DNA of 64,000 bases from Chitinibacter sp046530675. Its GTDB lineage: Bacteria; Pseudomonadota; Gammaproteobacteria; Burkholderiales; Chitinibacteraceae. Position numbers and translations under genes: made by a program. Positions 8,675 through 17,988 of the stretch are shown piece by piece. The stretch covers positions 744,001-808,000 of the forward strand of contig NZ_CP172558.1 in the NCBI RefSeq assembly GCF_046530675.1, in the 5' to 3' direction. Position 1 is the first letter of the stretch. The number at the start of each line of letters is the position of its first letter. The notes beneath the pieces are model-generated. The model saw only the letters and a list, made by a program, of their open reading frames with translations, was not told the origin of the DNA and did no database searches.

Positions 8675-9816
8675 GAGAAATCCAATTCATCAATGCCATA
8701 CGCGGCATAAAGTTCGGTCATCATTTGATCGAGTGAATAATGCTGCTGCGCAAAAACGCGCGCCTGTGCGCCCAGCCGCAAGCGCAAATCGGCGTCGTTG
8801 ACCAGCTGAGTCAATCGTTGCATAAATTCGTCGGCCAGCCGCTCGTCGGTCACACCCTCGTCAGCCGTTCCGGCCAGATAACCGTTTTCGCCATCGTGCA
8901 CCAGATCGCGGTTGCCGACCACATTCGTCGCCACCACCGGCAAACCGGCCGCCATCGCTTCGATCACCGCGACCGGCAAGCCCTCCCAGCGGCTGGTCTG
9001 AATATAGATATCGAGCGTCGCCAGCTGCTGCAAGGCAAAGCTGCGTTCGCACCAGCCCGTTACGTTCACGCCAGCAGCCTTCAGGGTCGCCTCGCTGTGC
9101 GCGTCGCCACCGCCGATCCAGATAAAATCAACGCCAAGATCGCTGCATTTTGCTGCAATGCCGGCGAACAGCTCCGGATTGCGCGCCATCGTCACGCGGC
9201 CGACCGTGCCGATGCGTAATTTATATGGTCGGGCGCGTTGCAGCCCGGATGCGCAATGCGCCAGCTCAATCGCGGCCAGATCGACGGCATTGTTCACGAC
9301 TTTCACATTAGGTGAAAGATGTTGGCGTATTTCTTCACCCTCCGACGGCGAGCAAGCCAGAAAAGTTACCGGCACACCGGCGAGGATTTTTTCGATGCCG
9401 AGAAAAATGCCGTTTTTCAACCGCCCTTCAGCACGCTGCAAAAATGACAGCCCGTGCGGCGAGAAAAACCAGCGCGGCCCCGCCTTGCCCGTCCACGCCA
9501 GACTGACCAGCCGCCCGACAGCGCCGGCTTTACTCGAATGCAGATGAACGATATCGGGTTGCAAATCCTTGATCCAGCGATACAAGGCTCGCGCCGAGCG
9601 AAAATCGTTCAGCGGATGAATCGCGCGCTGCATCGGCAAATGAATGCACTTCACCTCAGGTGCAAACAGCTCACGCCAGTTTTGCGGTGTTTCTTCGCGC
9701 ACCGAATGAATCACACTCACCCGATGGCCATCGGCGCTCTGCCGGTTGGCCATCGCCGAAACCATTGATAAGGTACCGGCGCCAAAAGATTCAACGACAT
9801 GCAGGATATGTTTCAT
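8671..9816 (-). CDS. Glycosyltransferase, GT4 family (GT-B fold)
   Basis: 381 aa retaining glycosyltransferase, presumably extending the lipid-linked repeat unit at the cytoplasmic face. The C-terminal half has the GT4 donor-site signature (WEGLPVAVIEAMAAGLPVV) with its Glu-x7-Glu pair, and an earlier GRVTMARNPE loop. N-terminal His/Ser-rich acceptor region (LHSSKAGAVGR). Overlaps both neighbours by four bases (ATGA/GTGA), which indicates translational coupling. Donor and acceptor sugars are unknown. Confidence 0.85.
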   Translation of the reverse strand: MKHILHVVESFGAGTLSMVSAMANRQSADGHRVSVIHSVREETPQNWRELFAPEVKCIHLPMQRAIHPLNDFRSARALYRWIKDLQPDIVHLHSSKAGAVGRLVSLAWTGKAGPRWFFSPHGLSFLQRAEGRLKNGIFLGIEKILAGVPVTFLACSPSEGEEIRQHLSPNVKVVNNAVDLAAIELAHCASGLQRARPYKLRIGTVGRVTMARNPELFAGIAAKCSDLGVDFIWIGGGDAHSEATLKAAGVNVTGWCERSFALQQLATLDIYIQTSRWEGLPVAVIEAMAAGLPVVATNVVGNRDLVHDGENGYLAGTADEGVTDERLADEFMQRLTQLVNDADLRLRLGAQARVFAQQHYSLDQMMTELYAAYGIDELDFS

Positions 9817-10643
9817 GTCTTGTTCCCGCGAAATTTGGCTTTGATTTTAAACGCCAGCTCATACGGCAATGCCAGCAATACCGCAGTTCTGGCCATGCCG
9901 AGCAAGGCCGATGGCGAGCCGTCAAAATACTTGCGTTGCAGCTTCAAGCGCGATTGCAATTGGATTTTGCGCTTGCCGAGTGAAATGCCGTTCGGATCAA
10001 GCTCGTAACGGATCAATACTTCAGGCAGATTGGCCACCTTGAACCGCTGCGCCATCGCCCAGAACATCGCGTAATCCTCAGCCGCCGGTGCATCGAGCGG
10101 ATACATCCCCACCGCATCCGCTGCAGCCAGGCGGAACATCACGCTTGGATGAATATACGCCGAGTTTTTCTTCATATAGCGCACGATGTCCTGGTGCGTA
10201 CACGGATGGCGTAAAACGAATTGCTCAACGTCGTTCTGATCAACAAAACTCGCCGCGCCACCGACCAATACTACCTCAGGGTATTGCGCCAGAAATGAGA
10301 TCTGGCGGGCGATGCGATCAGATACATTGCAGTCGCCGCAATCGAGTCTCGCAATCAATTCATACTGCCGCTGCTTCGCCCAGAGCAGACCGGCATTCAG
10401 CGCGCCTTCGATGCCGTGATTTTGCGGCAACTTCAACAGATGCAGCTCGCCACAGCCGCGATACGCAGCCCGCAGCGCACTTTCAGCCGCCCCATCCAGC
10501 GGAGCGCGAACGCTGCCGTCATCAACAACCAGCACATCACACGGCTCGTCCGCGCCGATGCTCGCCAGCGATTTGGCCAGCGCTTCGGGGTTGTTGTAAT
10601 GCGGGATCAGCAATAAGACCTGATGGTGCTGTTGTTCATTCAT
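9813..10643 (-). CDS. Glycosyltransferase, GT2 family (GT-A fold)
   Basis: 276 aa inverting glycosyltransferase. It opens with LIPHYNNPEALAKSLASIG, the nucleotide-binding DDGS follows at about 41-44, and the metal site is RLDCGD, a variant of DxD. It is clearly a paralogue of the protein at 11326-12132 (LIPHFNNP, RLDCDD), suggesting duplication within the cluster. Its last bases overlap the GT4 start, and its start overlaps the dioxygenase stop. A dyad copy lies in its coding sequence. Confidence 0.85.
   Translation of the reverse strand: MNEQQHHQVLLLIPHYNNPEALAKSLASIGADEPCDVLVVDDGSVRAPLDGAAESALRAAYRGCGELHLLKLPQNHGIEGALNAGLLWAKQRQYELIARLDCGDCNVSDRIARQISFLAQYPEVVLVGGAASFVDQNDVEQFVLRHPCTHQDIVRYMKKNSAYIHPSVMFRLAAADAVGMYPLDAPAAEDYAMFWAMAQRFKVANLPEVLIRYELDPNGISLGKRKIQLQSRLKLQRKYFDGSPSALLGMARTAVLLALPYELAFKIKAKFRGNKT
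10279..10327. repeat. 49-bp dyad (copy 5, in GT2 gene)
   Basis: GGGTATTGCG...CAGATACAT. Left end exact, right end has AT in place of the last two C, spacing exact. Confidence 0.5.
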
Positions 10644-11335
10644 TGATTGAGTTCCAGTAACTGCCAGCCTAACTGTTCGGACTTCAGATGAGCGCCATAT
10701 TCGAAATGCAAAATTTGTCGGCCTTCACTGGCAAGGCTTTTTGAAGACGAATGCCAAAGCAGCGGCGACATGAGCAGCAAATCACCAACGGCGGCTTCGC
10801 AATATTCAATTTGCCCCTCATCCACCGAAAAGGCATCGCGGTGGATACCCTGAAGATGCGACCTGGGCAGTACCTTGAGGCAACCATTGCGCGATGTGGC
10901 CGGATCAAGATGCAGCCGGAATGTCACCATCGATTGCAACACATCCAGCGGCGGCTGCACATGCAAGACGCCGTCTTTTTCCGACCATATATCCCAGCCC
11001 GGCTCGTCGAAACGCGATTGAGCAGTCACCGTAATATCTTGATGCCAGCTCACCAGCCAGTTCTGCTCAGGTATTTTATCAAACCAGATACCCCGAACCA
11101 GACGCGCCTCATCCGACAACAACTGGGCAGCCATGGTGGCAACAACTCCGTTTTTGGCAAAAGCTGCCAATTTGCCGGATTTTTTCTCGATGTGCCGAAC
11201 TCCACCCCGGCCAACCGGGATGCCCAACTGTGCCAGCTCGGCCTTTAACTCCATGCATTCCTGCGGCGAAACCGCCGATCTGATCCACGCAAAACCCTGC
11301 GAGTCGAGCTGCCGGCGAATGGTTTTCAATTCCAT
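10640..11335 (-). CDS. Phytanoyl-CoA dioxygenase (PhyH)-family Fe(II)/2-oxoglutarate oxygenase
   Basis: 231 aa cytosolic oxygenase. The iron-binding triad is readable: H98 and D100 in WHQD, and H195 in LLWHSSS, with R206 (GRQILHFEY) placed for 2-oxoglutarate. Length and layout fit bacterial PhyH proteins. It sits between two glycosyltransferases with overlapping ends, so it is part of the polysaccharide operon and may hydroxylate a sugar, lipid carrier or nucleotide-sugar intermediate; that role is inference. No direct sequence clue to the substrate. Confidence 0.8.
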   Translation of the reverse strand: MELKTIRRQLDSQGFAWIRSAVSPQECMELKAELAQLGIPVGRGGVRHIEKKSGKLAAFAKNGVVATMAAQLLSDEARLVRGIWFDKIPEQNWLVSWHQDITVTAQSRFDEPGWDIWSEKDGVLHVQPPLDVLQSMVTFRLHLDPATSRNGCLKVLPRSHLQGIHRDAFSVDEGQIEYCEAAVGDLLLMSPLLWHSSSKSLASEGRQILHFEYGAHLKSEQLGWQLLELNQ

Positions 11336-12132
11336 TTCCCGATTCCCAAACCGCGTTTGATCGCGCGGGCGAGTGACAGCGGCAGCACGTATGAGACGCT
11401 GGCTTTGGCCAGCTTGGCCGCCGAGCGAGGGCTCCAGTCAAAATGCCGCGCCAACAGCTTGATCCGCATCGCCTGCTGGCGGCGGCGACGGCTCATCGAA
11501 ATGCCGGCGTCGTTGTATTCGCTGCGCGTCAGCACTTCGGGCAGGTTCGCGGTGCGATAGTGTTGGACGAATTGCCAGAACCACGCGAAATCTTCGGCAT
11601 TTTTGCAGTCGGTCGGATAGAGGCCAATTTCGCACACGCCGGCCATGCGGAACATCACCGCCGGATGAGTGAAAGCGTTGTCGTCGTGCATCTGGCGAAC
11701 AATGGCTTCGTGCGTTTGCGGCTGATGAATGGTAAATCGATCTCCGCTACCATCAAAAAAAGTCACCGCCGAGCCAAGCAGGTAGACGTCGGGGTTGGCA
11801 TCGAGAAAAGCGGCCTGTCTGGCAAAACGATCTGGCGCAACGAGATCGTCGCAATCGAGTCGAGCACCGTATTGATAGCCAGCGGCAATCATGGCTTCCA
11901 GCCCGGTATTGAGCGCATATTCGATGCCGCAGTTTTTGGGCAAGTAAAAAAAGCATACTTCGCCCCGCGCCTTAAAAGCCTGACGGGCGGCGGCTTCGTC
12001 GATTTTCGCCTTGCTGCTGCCGTCGTCGACAATGATGGCATCAATCGTTTCGGAATGACCAATCGACGCGAGCGAGGCGTACAAGCCTTGCGGGTTATTG
12101 AAATGCGGGATTAATACAGCGCTGCGGTTCAT
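11326..12132 (-). CDS. Glycosyltransferase, GT2 family (paralogue of 9813-10643)
   Basis: 268 aa GT-A enzyme with LIPHFNNPQGLYASLASIG at the N-terminus, IIVDDGSS and the metal-binding RLDCDD at about 115-120. The close similarity to the other small GT2 of the cluster points to duplication and divergence for successive linkages. It overlaps the dioxygenase start by 10 bp and the next GT4 by four (ATGA). Confidence 0.85.
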   Translation of the reverse strand: MNRSAVLIPHFNNPQGLYASLASIGHSETIDAIIVDDGSSKAKIDEAAARQAFKARGEVCFFYLPKNCGIEYALNTGLEAMIAAGYQYGARLDCDDLVAPDRFARQAAFLDANPDVYLLGSAVTFFDGSGDRFTIHQPQTHEAIVRQMHDDNAFTHPAVMFRMAGVCEIGLYPTDCKNAEDFAWFWQFVQHYRTANLPEVLTRSEYNDAGISMSRRRRQQAMRIKLLARHFDWSPRSAAKLAKASVSYVLPLSLARAIKRGLGIGKWN

Positions 12133-13238
12133 GCAAGCTCATCCGGTTGATTTAACAGGGCAGTCCACTGCTGCACAGTGCTTTGTTGTGAATAATGTGT
12201 GGCCCGCTGGCGCAGGAAATATTGCAACTGCCCGGCTTGGCTTTGTTGACGGATGATCAGTTCGGCTAGCGCTTCGCCTGTTGCTTCATCGACGACAAAA
12301 TCGCTGCGCCGCCCAGCGAACAGCTCATATACCCCACCCGCGTTTGTGCTCACAACCAGCAGCCCCATTGGCATAGCTTCCAATACCACCAAGGGGCAAC
12401 CTTCAAAATTCGAAGTCAGCAGCAGTACATCGGCGTTCGCCAGATAGTCACTCACATGATCCTGCCTGCCGGCAAAAGTAATCTGTTTCGCGAGCGAGCG
12501 GTGCTCGATTTCACTGCGTAATTCATCCTCAAGCGGGCCGTCGCCAACGATGGTCAGCTGCGCCTGAACACCTCGCAGCGTAAGCGCAACCAGCGTGTCG
12601 ATCCACAACTGAGGCTGTTTTTCTGTCGCGATTCGACCGACATAGAGCATGCGCAAAGGTTCGTCGGCAGCGCGTTCAATGCGCGCAGGCAAAGCTTGCG
12701 CGGCGTCGACAAAGTTTGGCAACACCTGCCAGCCGGATTTAGGCGGAGTTTCGAGCCAGCGCGCCATCGAGTTGCGGGCGTGTTCGGAAACAAAAACCAA
12801 CTCATTTAAGCGCCGGTAAACAAACTGACAGGCTGCACGATGTACCGGGTTCATTTTGGCAAAAGCATCAAGTTCGTAAAATGGCCCGTGCACCCAGGCA
12901 ATCACGCGCTTTTTCAATCCCAGCGTTGCGCAATACGCCATATACAGCGGCAGCAGAAAAGTTCCGGCGATCACCACATCATGCTCGCGCGCAATTCGCC
13001 GCGCTGCGCGCCAGCCTGAAAACCATGTCAACGGCTTCAGCGGCTGCCACTTCGGCGCAAGCTCTGACAAATCGACGACTTTGACCCGCTCAATGCGCGC
13101 AGCCCACAAATTGCGCGATCCGCCGAGCAGCACCAGCGTGACGTCGAAACCCTGCGCAGCCAATCCTTCGCCAACCAAGACAGCACAACGCTCGACCCCG
13201 CCGAGACCCAGATCGCGTAGAAATATCGCAATTTTCAT
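12129..13238 (-). CDS. Glycosyltransferase, GT4 family
   Basis: 369 aa GT-B enzyme. The N-terminus MKIAIFLRDLGLGGVER is the usual acceptor-side Gly-rich loop; the donor side has YVGRIATEKQP and FEGCPLVVLEAMPMGLLVV. Expected to add one residue to the lipid-linked oligosaccharide in the cytoplasm. Ends overlap both neighbours by four bases. Confidence 0.86.
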   Translation of the reverse strand: MKIAIFLRDLGLGGVERCAVLVGEGLAAQGFDVTLVLLGGSRNLWAARIERVKVVDLSELAPKWQPLKPLTWFSGWRAARRIAREHDVVIAGTFLLPLYMAYCATLGLKKRVIAWVHGPFYELDAFAKMNPVHRAACQFVYRRLNELVFVSEHARNSMARWLETPPKSGWQVLPNFVDAAQALPARIERAADEPLRMLYVGRIATEKQPQLWIDTLVALTLRGVQAQLTIVGDGPLEDELRSEIEHRSLAKQITFAGRQDHVSDYLANADVLLLTSNFEGCPLVVLEAMPMGLLVVSTNAGGVYELFAGRRSDFVVDEATGEALAELIIRQQSQAGQLQYFLRQRATHYSQQSTVQQWTALLNQPDELA

Positions 13239-14245
13239 GGTTTAAGTTTGCGCCACAGCGCATCCGACATTGCCAGCCGCAGCGTCTGTTTGAGCAGCGT
13301 TTTGCGCTCGGCTTTCGGTGGTGGCATTTGCAGCGCCAGTTTCAATGCGCGCGGAAAATCAAATACATTCACGCCACGGCTGCGCTGCAAAGTGGCCAGC
13401 CAAAATTCGCCCAGCGCGCCACGACATTCAGGCTGCAAGGCGATCAGTTGCGTGAAAAAGTCGCACATCCACAGCCATTCGGCGTGATTCAGAATCCGCG
13501 TCGGTTCAGCCAGTTTGGCAAATTCGCAGGCTAGGGGCTGCAATGCCACTGGCAGCGCGACGCGGGCGTATTGCTCGCGCACGCGTTGCGCAGTGATCAG
13601 CAGTGCGGTTTTTTTCGCCTGCGTCACCTGCCCCGGATGCGTGCGGTACTGCAGCAATACTTCGGGAATGTTGGCGAACCGGGCATTGCTGGTCGCTGCA
13701 ATCTGGCACCACAGCGCGTAATCTTCGGCATGCGGTGCGTCAGCAGGATAGGGATTGGCCTTGAGCAGCGCAGAGCGAGCCAGAATCGACGGGTGCGCAA
13801 TCGGCGTATTGAACAGCAACGCCAGACGGATTTGCGCGTCGCTGACCGGCGTATGCCACTGTCCCGATCTGTCGCCAATAAAACCGACCCAGCTACCGCA
13901 AATATCGGCACCCATTTCGACACAATAGGCGATTTGTTTTTCAAGTCGGTCGGGCGTGCAAATATCGTCGGCGTCGATGCGGGCGATCCACTCGCCTTGT
14001 GCCGCAGCGATGCCTTCGTTGAGCGTCGCAATCAGCCCGCGATTTTCACGGCTGATGATTTTGAAACGCTGATCACGCGCAGCAGCCGCTTGCAACAGGC
14101 TTAAAGTGGCATCGCTCGATCCATCGTCAATGGCAATACACTCCCATGCTGTATAGCTCTGCATTTCAATACTATCGAGCGTTTGCTGCAAATACCCTAC
14201 CGAATTAAAGCAGGGCAAAACAAAGGAAACCAGACTGTCATTCAT
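13235..14245 (-). CDS. Glycosyltransferase, GT2 family
   Basis: 336 aa. VSFVLPCFNSVGYLQQTLDS opens the GT-A domain, followed by IDDGSSDAT and the metal site RIDADD. A C-terminal helical extension of about 110 residues carries no recognised domain. The ATG at 14245 is chosen because it begins the conserved domain and overlaps the flippase stop by eight bases; the open frame runs 30 codons further into the flippase gene without support. A dyad copy lies close to its 5' end. Confidence 0.85.
   Translation of the reverse strand: MNDSLVSFVLPCFNSVGYLQQTLDSIEMQSYTAWECIAIDDGSSDATLSLLQAAAARDQRFKIISRENRGLIATLNEGIAAAQGEWIARIDADDICTPDRLEKQIAYCVEMGADICGSWVGFIGDRSGQWHTPVSDAQIRLALLFNTPIAHPSILARSALLKANPYPADAPHAEDYALWCQIAATSNARFANIPEVLLQYRTHPGQVTQAKKTALLITAQRVREQYARVALPVALQPLACEFAKLAEPTRILNHAEWLWMCDFFTQLIALQPECRGALGEFWLATLQRSRGVNVFDFPRALKLALQMPPPKAERKTLLKQTLRLAMSDALWRKLKP
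14149..14197. repeat. 49-bp dyad (copy 6, in GT2 gene)
   Basis: CTGTATAGC...CAAATACCC. GTAT is at positions 3-6 and ATACCC at 44-49; left inner box TGCAT. Confidence 0.55.
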
Positions 14246-15554
14246 GTTGTACACCTTGCCGCACGGACTCTGTGCGGATTTCGCGGCTGATTTGCCAGGC
14301 TTGCCAGCCAAAGAGCAGCGTAATAAATGTTTCAACGATCAAAACCGATTGCGCAGCACGAATACCCGCTACGCCAGACCCCGGAACCAGTATGCACATC
14401 AGCGCCACATTCAGTAATCCGGCGGCAACCAACACCCGGCTAAAATAACGCTCACGCCCAAAAACCAGCAAGGTTTGCTGGCCGAAAACCAGCGATACCG
14501 AGCCGAGCACAATCACCGGCGCAAACCAGACCATAATCATTTGCGAATCGCTCAGCGCAATAAAAGCGCGCGACAGGCCAAAATCAGCGCCAAACAGACT
14601 CACACTCAGCGGCGTGAACACAGGAACAAACAATGCCAGCGCCAGCGTCATCACCAGCCCGACGCCGCCCTGAATCAGTAATGCTTTTTTGATCAACGCC
14701 AGCGCAGCAATTTTATTCTCGACGGCCAGCTTGGCAATGCGCGGATACATTGCCTGCACCAAGGGGCCGATCAAGCCTTGCGCGATATAAACCAGCTTGC
14801 TCGCAGCGGCAAACAGGCCGACTTGCAGCGGCACTGAAAACATCCCGAGCAGTACCGTCGTCGAAGTCGTATACAGACTGGTTGAAATCGCCGACAGAAA
14901 AAACGGCCAGCTGGCACGCAGAGCATCGCGCAATTCGGCCAGCTGGATACTCACCCATTGCGGGCGAGGAATTCCCCAACCGGTGAACCACCACACGACG
15001 CCCGCCAGAATTTGCGGCATCGCCTGCAGAATCACCGCGAGAACGACATCATTCGGACCGCTGACGAAATACAGCAAAAAACCGAGCATCAGCGCGCGGG
15101 CAAACACCATCAGCCCTGAGGCGAGCTGCAACTTCTCGAAACCCTGGAAATACCACAATGGAAACAGCACCGAGCTGGCCAGATACAGCTGGCTGACCAC
15201 AAACACTTCGGCGTGTTCGCGCCAACTCGACAAACTGAAAGTCAGCAGCAGTAAAATCACGCTTGAAGCGACCATCAGCAGCACTTTCGCCCACGTCACA
15301 CGCCAGAAAATCCGTGCCGCGGCCTTAGGATCATCACGCACCTGGGCAACGTCACGCACCGCAGACAGATTGAAACCAAAATCGGTCAGCAGCACGCCGT
15401 ACTGGATACAGGCAAAGGCGAAGTTCATCACGCCAAAGCCGGCACTACCAAGCTGCACCAGTAAAAACGGGAAAGTGACAAACGAGACGACGTAGTTAAG
15501 CCCCTGTACCAAGTACAGTGCAAAAATATTCGTCCGCAAACGCGCATCAACCAC
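14238..15554 (-). CDS. Wzx-type oligosaccharide flippase
   Basis: 438 aa integral membrane protein with about 12 hydrophobic segments, of the polysaccharide-synthesis (Wzx/MATE-like) family, expected to flip the finished lipid-linked unit to the periplasm. N-terminal region NIFALYLVQGLNYVVSFVTFP is typical. GTG at 15554 is preferred (GGGGG about 8 nt upstream); an ATG at 15599 would add 15 atypical residues. First gene of the polysaccharide run. No Wzy polymerase lies in this cluster, although the PglL-like protein at 47260 is related to that fold. Confidence 0.85.
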   Translation of the reverse strand: MVDARLRTNIFALYLVQGLNYVVSFVTFPFLLVQLGSAGFGVMNFAFACIQYGVLLTDFGFNLSAVRDVAQVRDDPKAAARIFWRVTWAKVLLMVASSVILLLLTFSLSSWREHAEVFVVSQLYLASSVLFPLWYFQGFEKLQLASGLMVFARALMLGFLLYFVSGPNDVVLAVILQAMPQILAGVVWWFTGWGIPRPQWVSIQLAELRDALRASWPFFLSAISTSLYTTSTTVLLGMFSVPLQVGLFAAASKLVYIAQGLIGPLVQAMYPRIAKLAVENKIAALALIKKALLIQGGVGLVMTLALALFVPVFTPLSVSLFGADFGLSRAFIALSDSQMIMVWFAPVIVLGSVSLVFGQQTLLVFGRERYFSRVLVAAGLLNVALMCILVPGSGVAGIRAAQSVLIVETFITLLFGWQAWQISREIRTESVRQGVQHE

Positions 15555-15650
15555 GCCAATCCCCCGCTCATCAAGGCTTGCGGGCCATCGCCATCGCAAG
15601 TTGGGCGTATTTTACGCGGATCGGCGCTGGACGCTGTAACAGAGTTCGAT

Positions 15651-15887
15651 CTATTGCGATGAATTGCCTTGACCGCTCAGGCTTGCTGGTGGCGAAGCGA
15701 TCTGGCCGTTGACCCAGTAGATTTTTCGGCGTGGGGTTTGTATGAGCCCGTTGTATTGCACAACTTCGTGCTGACCGGCGGAGGCTGCTTGCGCCAGCTG
15801 GCGTTCTTGCTGCGTAAAAAACAGCCGCCCCCAGTCGTCTCCCTGCGCGGTCGCTGCAATCAGCAATAAAACCGGCCACCACTTCAT
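15651..15887 (-). CDS. Small periplasmic protein at the end of the msh operon
   Basis: 78 aa with a cleavable signal (MKWWPVLLLIAATAQG) and a short domain whose core IQTPRRKIYWVNGQ resembles the small VNGQ/LNG-type proteins found in type II secretion and MSHA loci. Its ATG overlaps the mshJ stop by four bases, so it belongs to that operon. It could be an MshK equivalent, but the similarity is too short to assign it. Confidence 0.6.
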   Translation of the reverse strand: MKWWPVLLLIAATAQGDDWGRLFFTQQERQLAQAASAGQHEVVQYNGLIQTPRRKIYWVNGQIASPPASLSGQGNSSQ

Positions 15888-16471
15888 TGTCCTACCCCAT
15901 TCTCTTCGGCAGCGATAGTCAGCCAGTCATAGCGACAATCCACTGCAATCCCCGGACTCGCCGCCTCGGACTCAATCCGTTTCAATTCACAAGACCGTGC
16001 CACTGCACGCCCCGGCAAAGCCGCCAACCGGCGCTGGAAATACGAAAAATCCTGTTCATCACGCGCCCGCCATTGCAGCTGCATTTCGCTGGCGTAAAGT
16101 GCCAAACCCTGTTCATCAGTCAGCAAGCGCCTTTGCGCAGCAAAACTGTAATCCAGTTGCGGCCAACGGTGCTTGAACTCGGAAAGTGCTTCCAGCCATT
16201 CCAGCCGGTGTTCGTCTCCCAGCACACCGCTGCCTTGCAGTTGCTCATACAGCGGCTGGTATTGCCGAAACAGTTGCGCCTTGCTGTCCATTTCTTGCGC
16301 CGACTGCGCCAGTGCGGCGAGCTGCTGCCGGGTCTGCCGGTATCTGTTTTCGTTCAGAACCAGATAAGTCCGACAGCCAATCAGCAGCGCAGCGGCCAGC
16401 ACGATTGCGCTCAGCAAAGTCAATAACTGCGGCCGAAGCAAGGCCCAATCCTGCGCGGTGAAATATTTCAT
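15884..16471 (-). CDS. mshJ: MshJ/GspM-like pilus assembly protein
   Basis: 195 aa bitopic inner-membrane protein: short cytoplasmic start, one TM helix (about 12-34, LLSAIVLAAALLIGC), a coiled-coil region rich in Gln and Ala (about 45-75), then a small periplasmic ferredoxin-like part. This layout fits the GspM/PilO/MshJ group, which links the inner-membrane platform to the periplasm. ATG at 16471 overlaps the mshI stop by four bases and is preferred over 16492. Assignment rests on layout and position. Confidence 0.65.
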   Translation of the reverse strand: MKYFTAQDWALLRPQLLTLLSAIVLAAALLIGCRTYLVLNENRYRQTRQQLAALAQSAQEMDSKAQLFRQYQPLYEQLQGSGVLGDEHRLEWLEALSEFKHRWPQLDYSFAAQRRLLTDEQGLALYASEMQLQWRARDEQDFSYFQRRLAALPGRAVARSCELKRIESEAASPGIAVDCRYDWLTIAAEENGVGQ

Positions 16472-17988
16472 AATTTCACCTCGATCAGCCATTGCCCATC
16501 CGGATCATGAGCGCCAGCGGCAGAGTTGATTGCCACCTCGGGGCGAAGATCCAGTGGCCATTGCTTGACGCTGACCTGCGCGCCCGGCCAGCTTTGCAGC
16601 GCAAGCACCAATCGATTGATCTGCGAAAGTGCCGCACGGTACGAGGTCGAATTTTGCAGTCGCCCACCGAAAACCAGTATTTGCACCGGCCGATTTTCAT
16701 CGGTACTGGCCACTTTCTGAGTCATTTTTTCCGTCGCCGACCAGCTCACCCCGTCGATGATCAGATCGGGATGATTGAGCAAAACCTGACTAAGTTTTTG
16801 CAAAACCGGTTCGATTTGCGGCGCAGCGGCTATCTGCGACTGATAAAGCCGGACGCTCCCCTGCAGCCGTCGTACTTGAGCCTCATCAGCCACCGGGCTG
16901 GCCTGTTGTGCAGAGTGATGAATCGCCCGTTGCCGCGCAATCGCTTGCTCGCCTGTGCGGGCCAATGATTGCCATTGATTCGCTTGGCGCAGGTAGCTTA
17001 TCGAGAGTATTGCCGCAAAGATCAATATCAATAAGGAACTCAGCAATATACCCCTAGAAAGCACCTTAAAATTCCGATATTTTAAGGTTTCAGCCGGCGC
17101 ATATTGGTTGGGCAGCCGGTGAATGATCAGCAGGCCAAACAGCAGGTCATGCCAGCAGCCGCAACAAGGCAGCTTGAGTCTGTCGGCAACCTCCGCCAGC
17201 GCCAGTCCGGCCACCCCGCTAGCCCCGGGCTCGGCATTAAAAACAATCCCGTCTGCATCATGGTTCAGCGCCAGCCTGATCGCCTGCTGATTGGCGGCCA
17301 GTGTACGGTCAAACAGACACACCACCGTCAGCATTTCGTCGTGCCCGATCAGACGCAAAGTCGCCAGATATTGCCGCGCACGGCGCACTTCGCTGGCAAT
17401 ATCCTGCGCCTGCAGCACCAGCGGCTGAGTGTAATGAAAACTCGCCAGCCGGGTAAAGCGCAAGCCGTGCGAAGTAAAATAACTTTGACGCAAAAAACCG
17501 GCCTCGGAGCACGACATCAACAGCAAATGCGGTGCGCCCGATCCTAGCCGTGCAACCATGGCCTGCGTGATCAGCGCGACCGAATAAATACCGAGCAATG
17601 GCGCACGCTCGGCCAGCAGAATATCGACAATTTGCAGGATCACAGCCGGATTGTTCAGTGCCGACAATTGCAAACAATCGTCCGCCCCCGTCAGACTCTG
17701 AGCCTGCCGGTAAGGCGTATCCACAAAGCGCTGCGCCAATTTGCGCGCCTGCAAGGTCAGCCTGTCCTTGCGAGCAAGCCGCGGAATGGTTTCAATCTGC
17801 AGCTCTTCATCGACCAGATCAGTGAGCAAATAAAAGCACGAGTTGCGCAACTGAGCGACAAAATGACTCAAATCGCCCAGCGTATTCTCATCACGAGCCC
17901 AGCAGGCCAGCGGCACCGTGCCGCTCTTGTCGTAGCGATAAGCCGCGAGCGATTGCTGTGTGAGCAGCAAAATCACTTCGCTCTTCAT
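16468..17988 (-). CDS. mshI: MshI-like pilus assembly protein (GspL/PilM-PilN type)
   Basis: 506 aa. The cytoplasmic N-terminal part (about 1-310) has the length and Asp/Gly-rich turns of actin-like PilM/GspL domains. One TM helix (about 325-345, LLSSLLILIFAAILSISYL) and a periplasmic PilN-like part with a coiled coil follow. ATG at 17988 overlaps the mshG stop by four bases and gives the family start. An inverted repeat CCTTAAAAT/ATTTTAAGG (17064-17087) and a dyad copy lie within the coding sequence before the TM codons. Confidence 0.7.
   Translation of the reverse strand: MKSEVILLLTQQSLAAYRYDKSGTVPLACWARDENTLGDLSHFVAQLRNSCFYLLTDLVDEELQIETIPRLARKDRLTLQARKLAQRFVDTPYRQAQSLTGADDCLQLSALNNPAVILQIVDILLAERAPLLGIYSVALITQAMVARLGSGAPHLLLMSCSEAGFLRQSYFTSHGLRFTRLASFHYTQPLVLQAQDIASEVRRARQYLATLRLIGHDEMLTVVCLFDRTLAANQQAIRLALNHDADGIVFNAEPGASGVAGLALAEVADRLKLPCCGCWHDLLFGLLIIHRLPNQYAPAETLKYRNFKVLSRGILLSSLLILIFAAILSISYLRQANQWQSLARTGEQAIARQRAIHHSAQQASPVADEAQVRRLQGSVRLYQSQIAAAPQIEPVLQKLSQVLLNHPDLIIDGVSWSATEKMTQKVASTDENRPVQILVFGGRLQNSTSYRAALSQINRLVLALQSWPGAQVSVKQWPLDLRPEVAINSAAGAHDPDGQWLIEVKL
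17005..17053. repeat. 49-bp dyad (copy 7, in mshI)
   Basis: GAGTATTGCC...AATATACCC. One mismatch at the left, right end exact, spacing exact. Confidence 0.6.

Noticed and set aside
17064..17087. CCTTAAAAT/ATTTTAAGG hairpin as a terminator
   Set aside because: Lies in the middle of the mshI frame with no T run and intact downstream translation; noted only as an inverted repeat.
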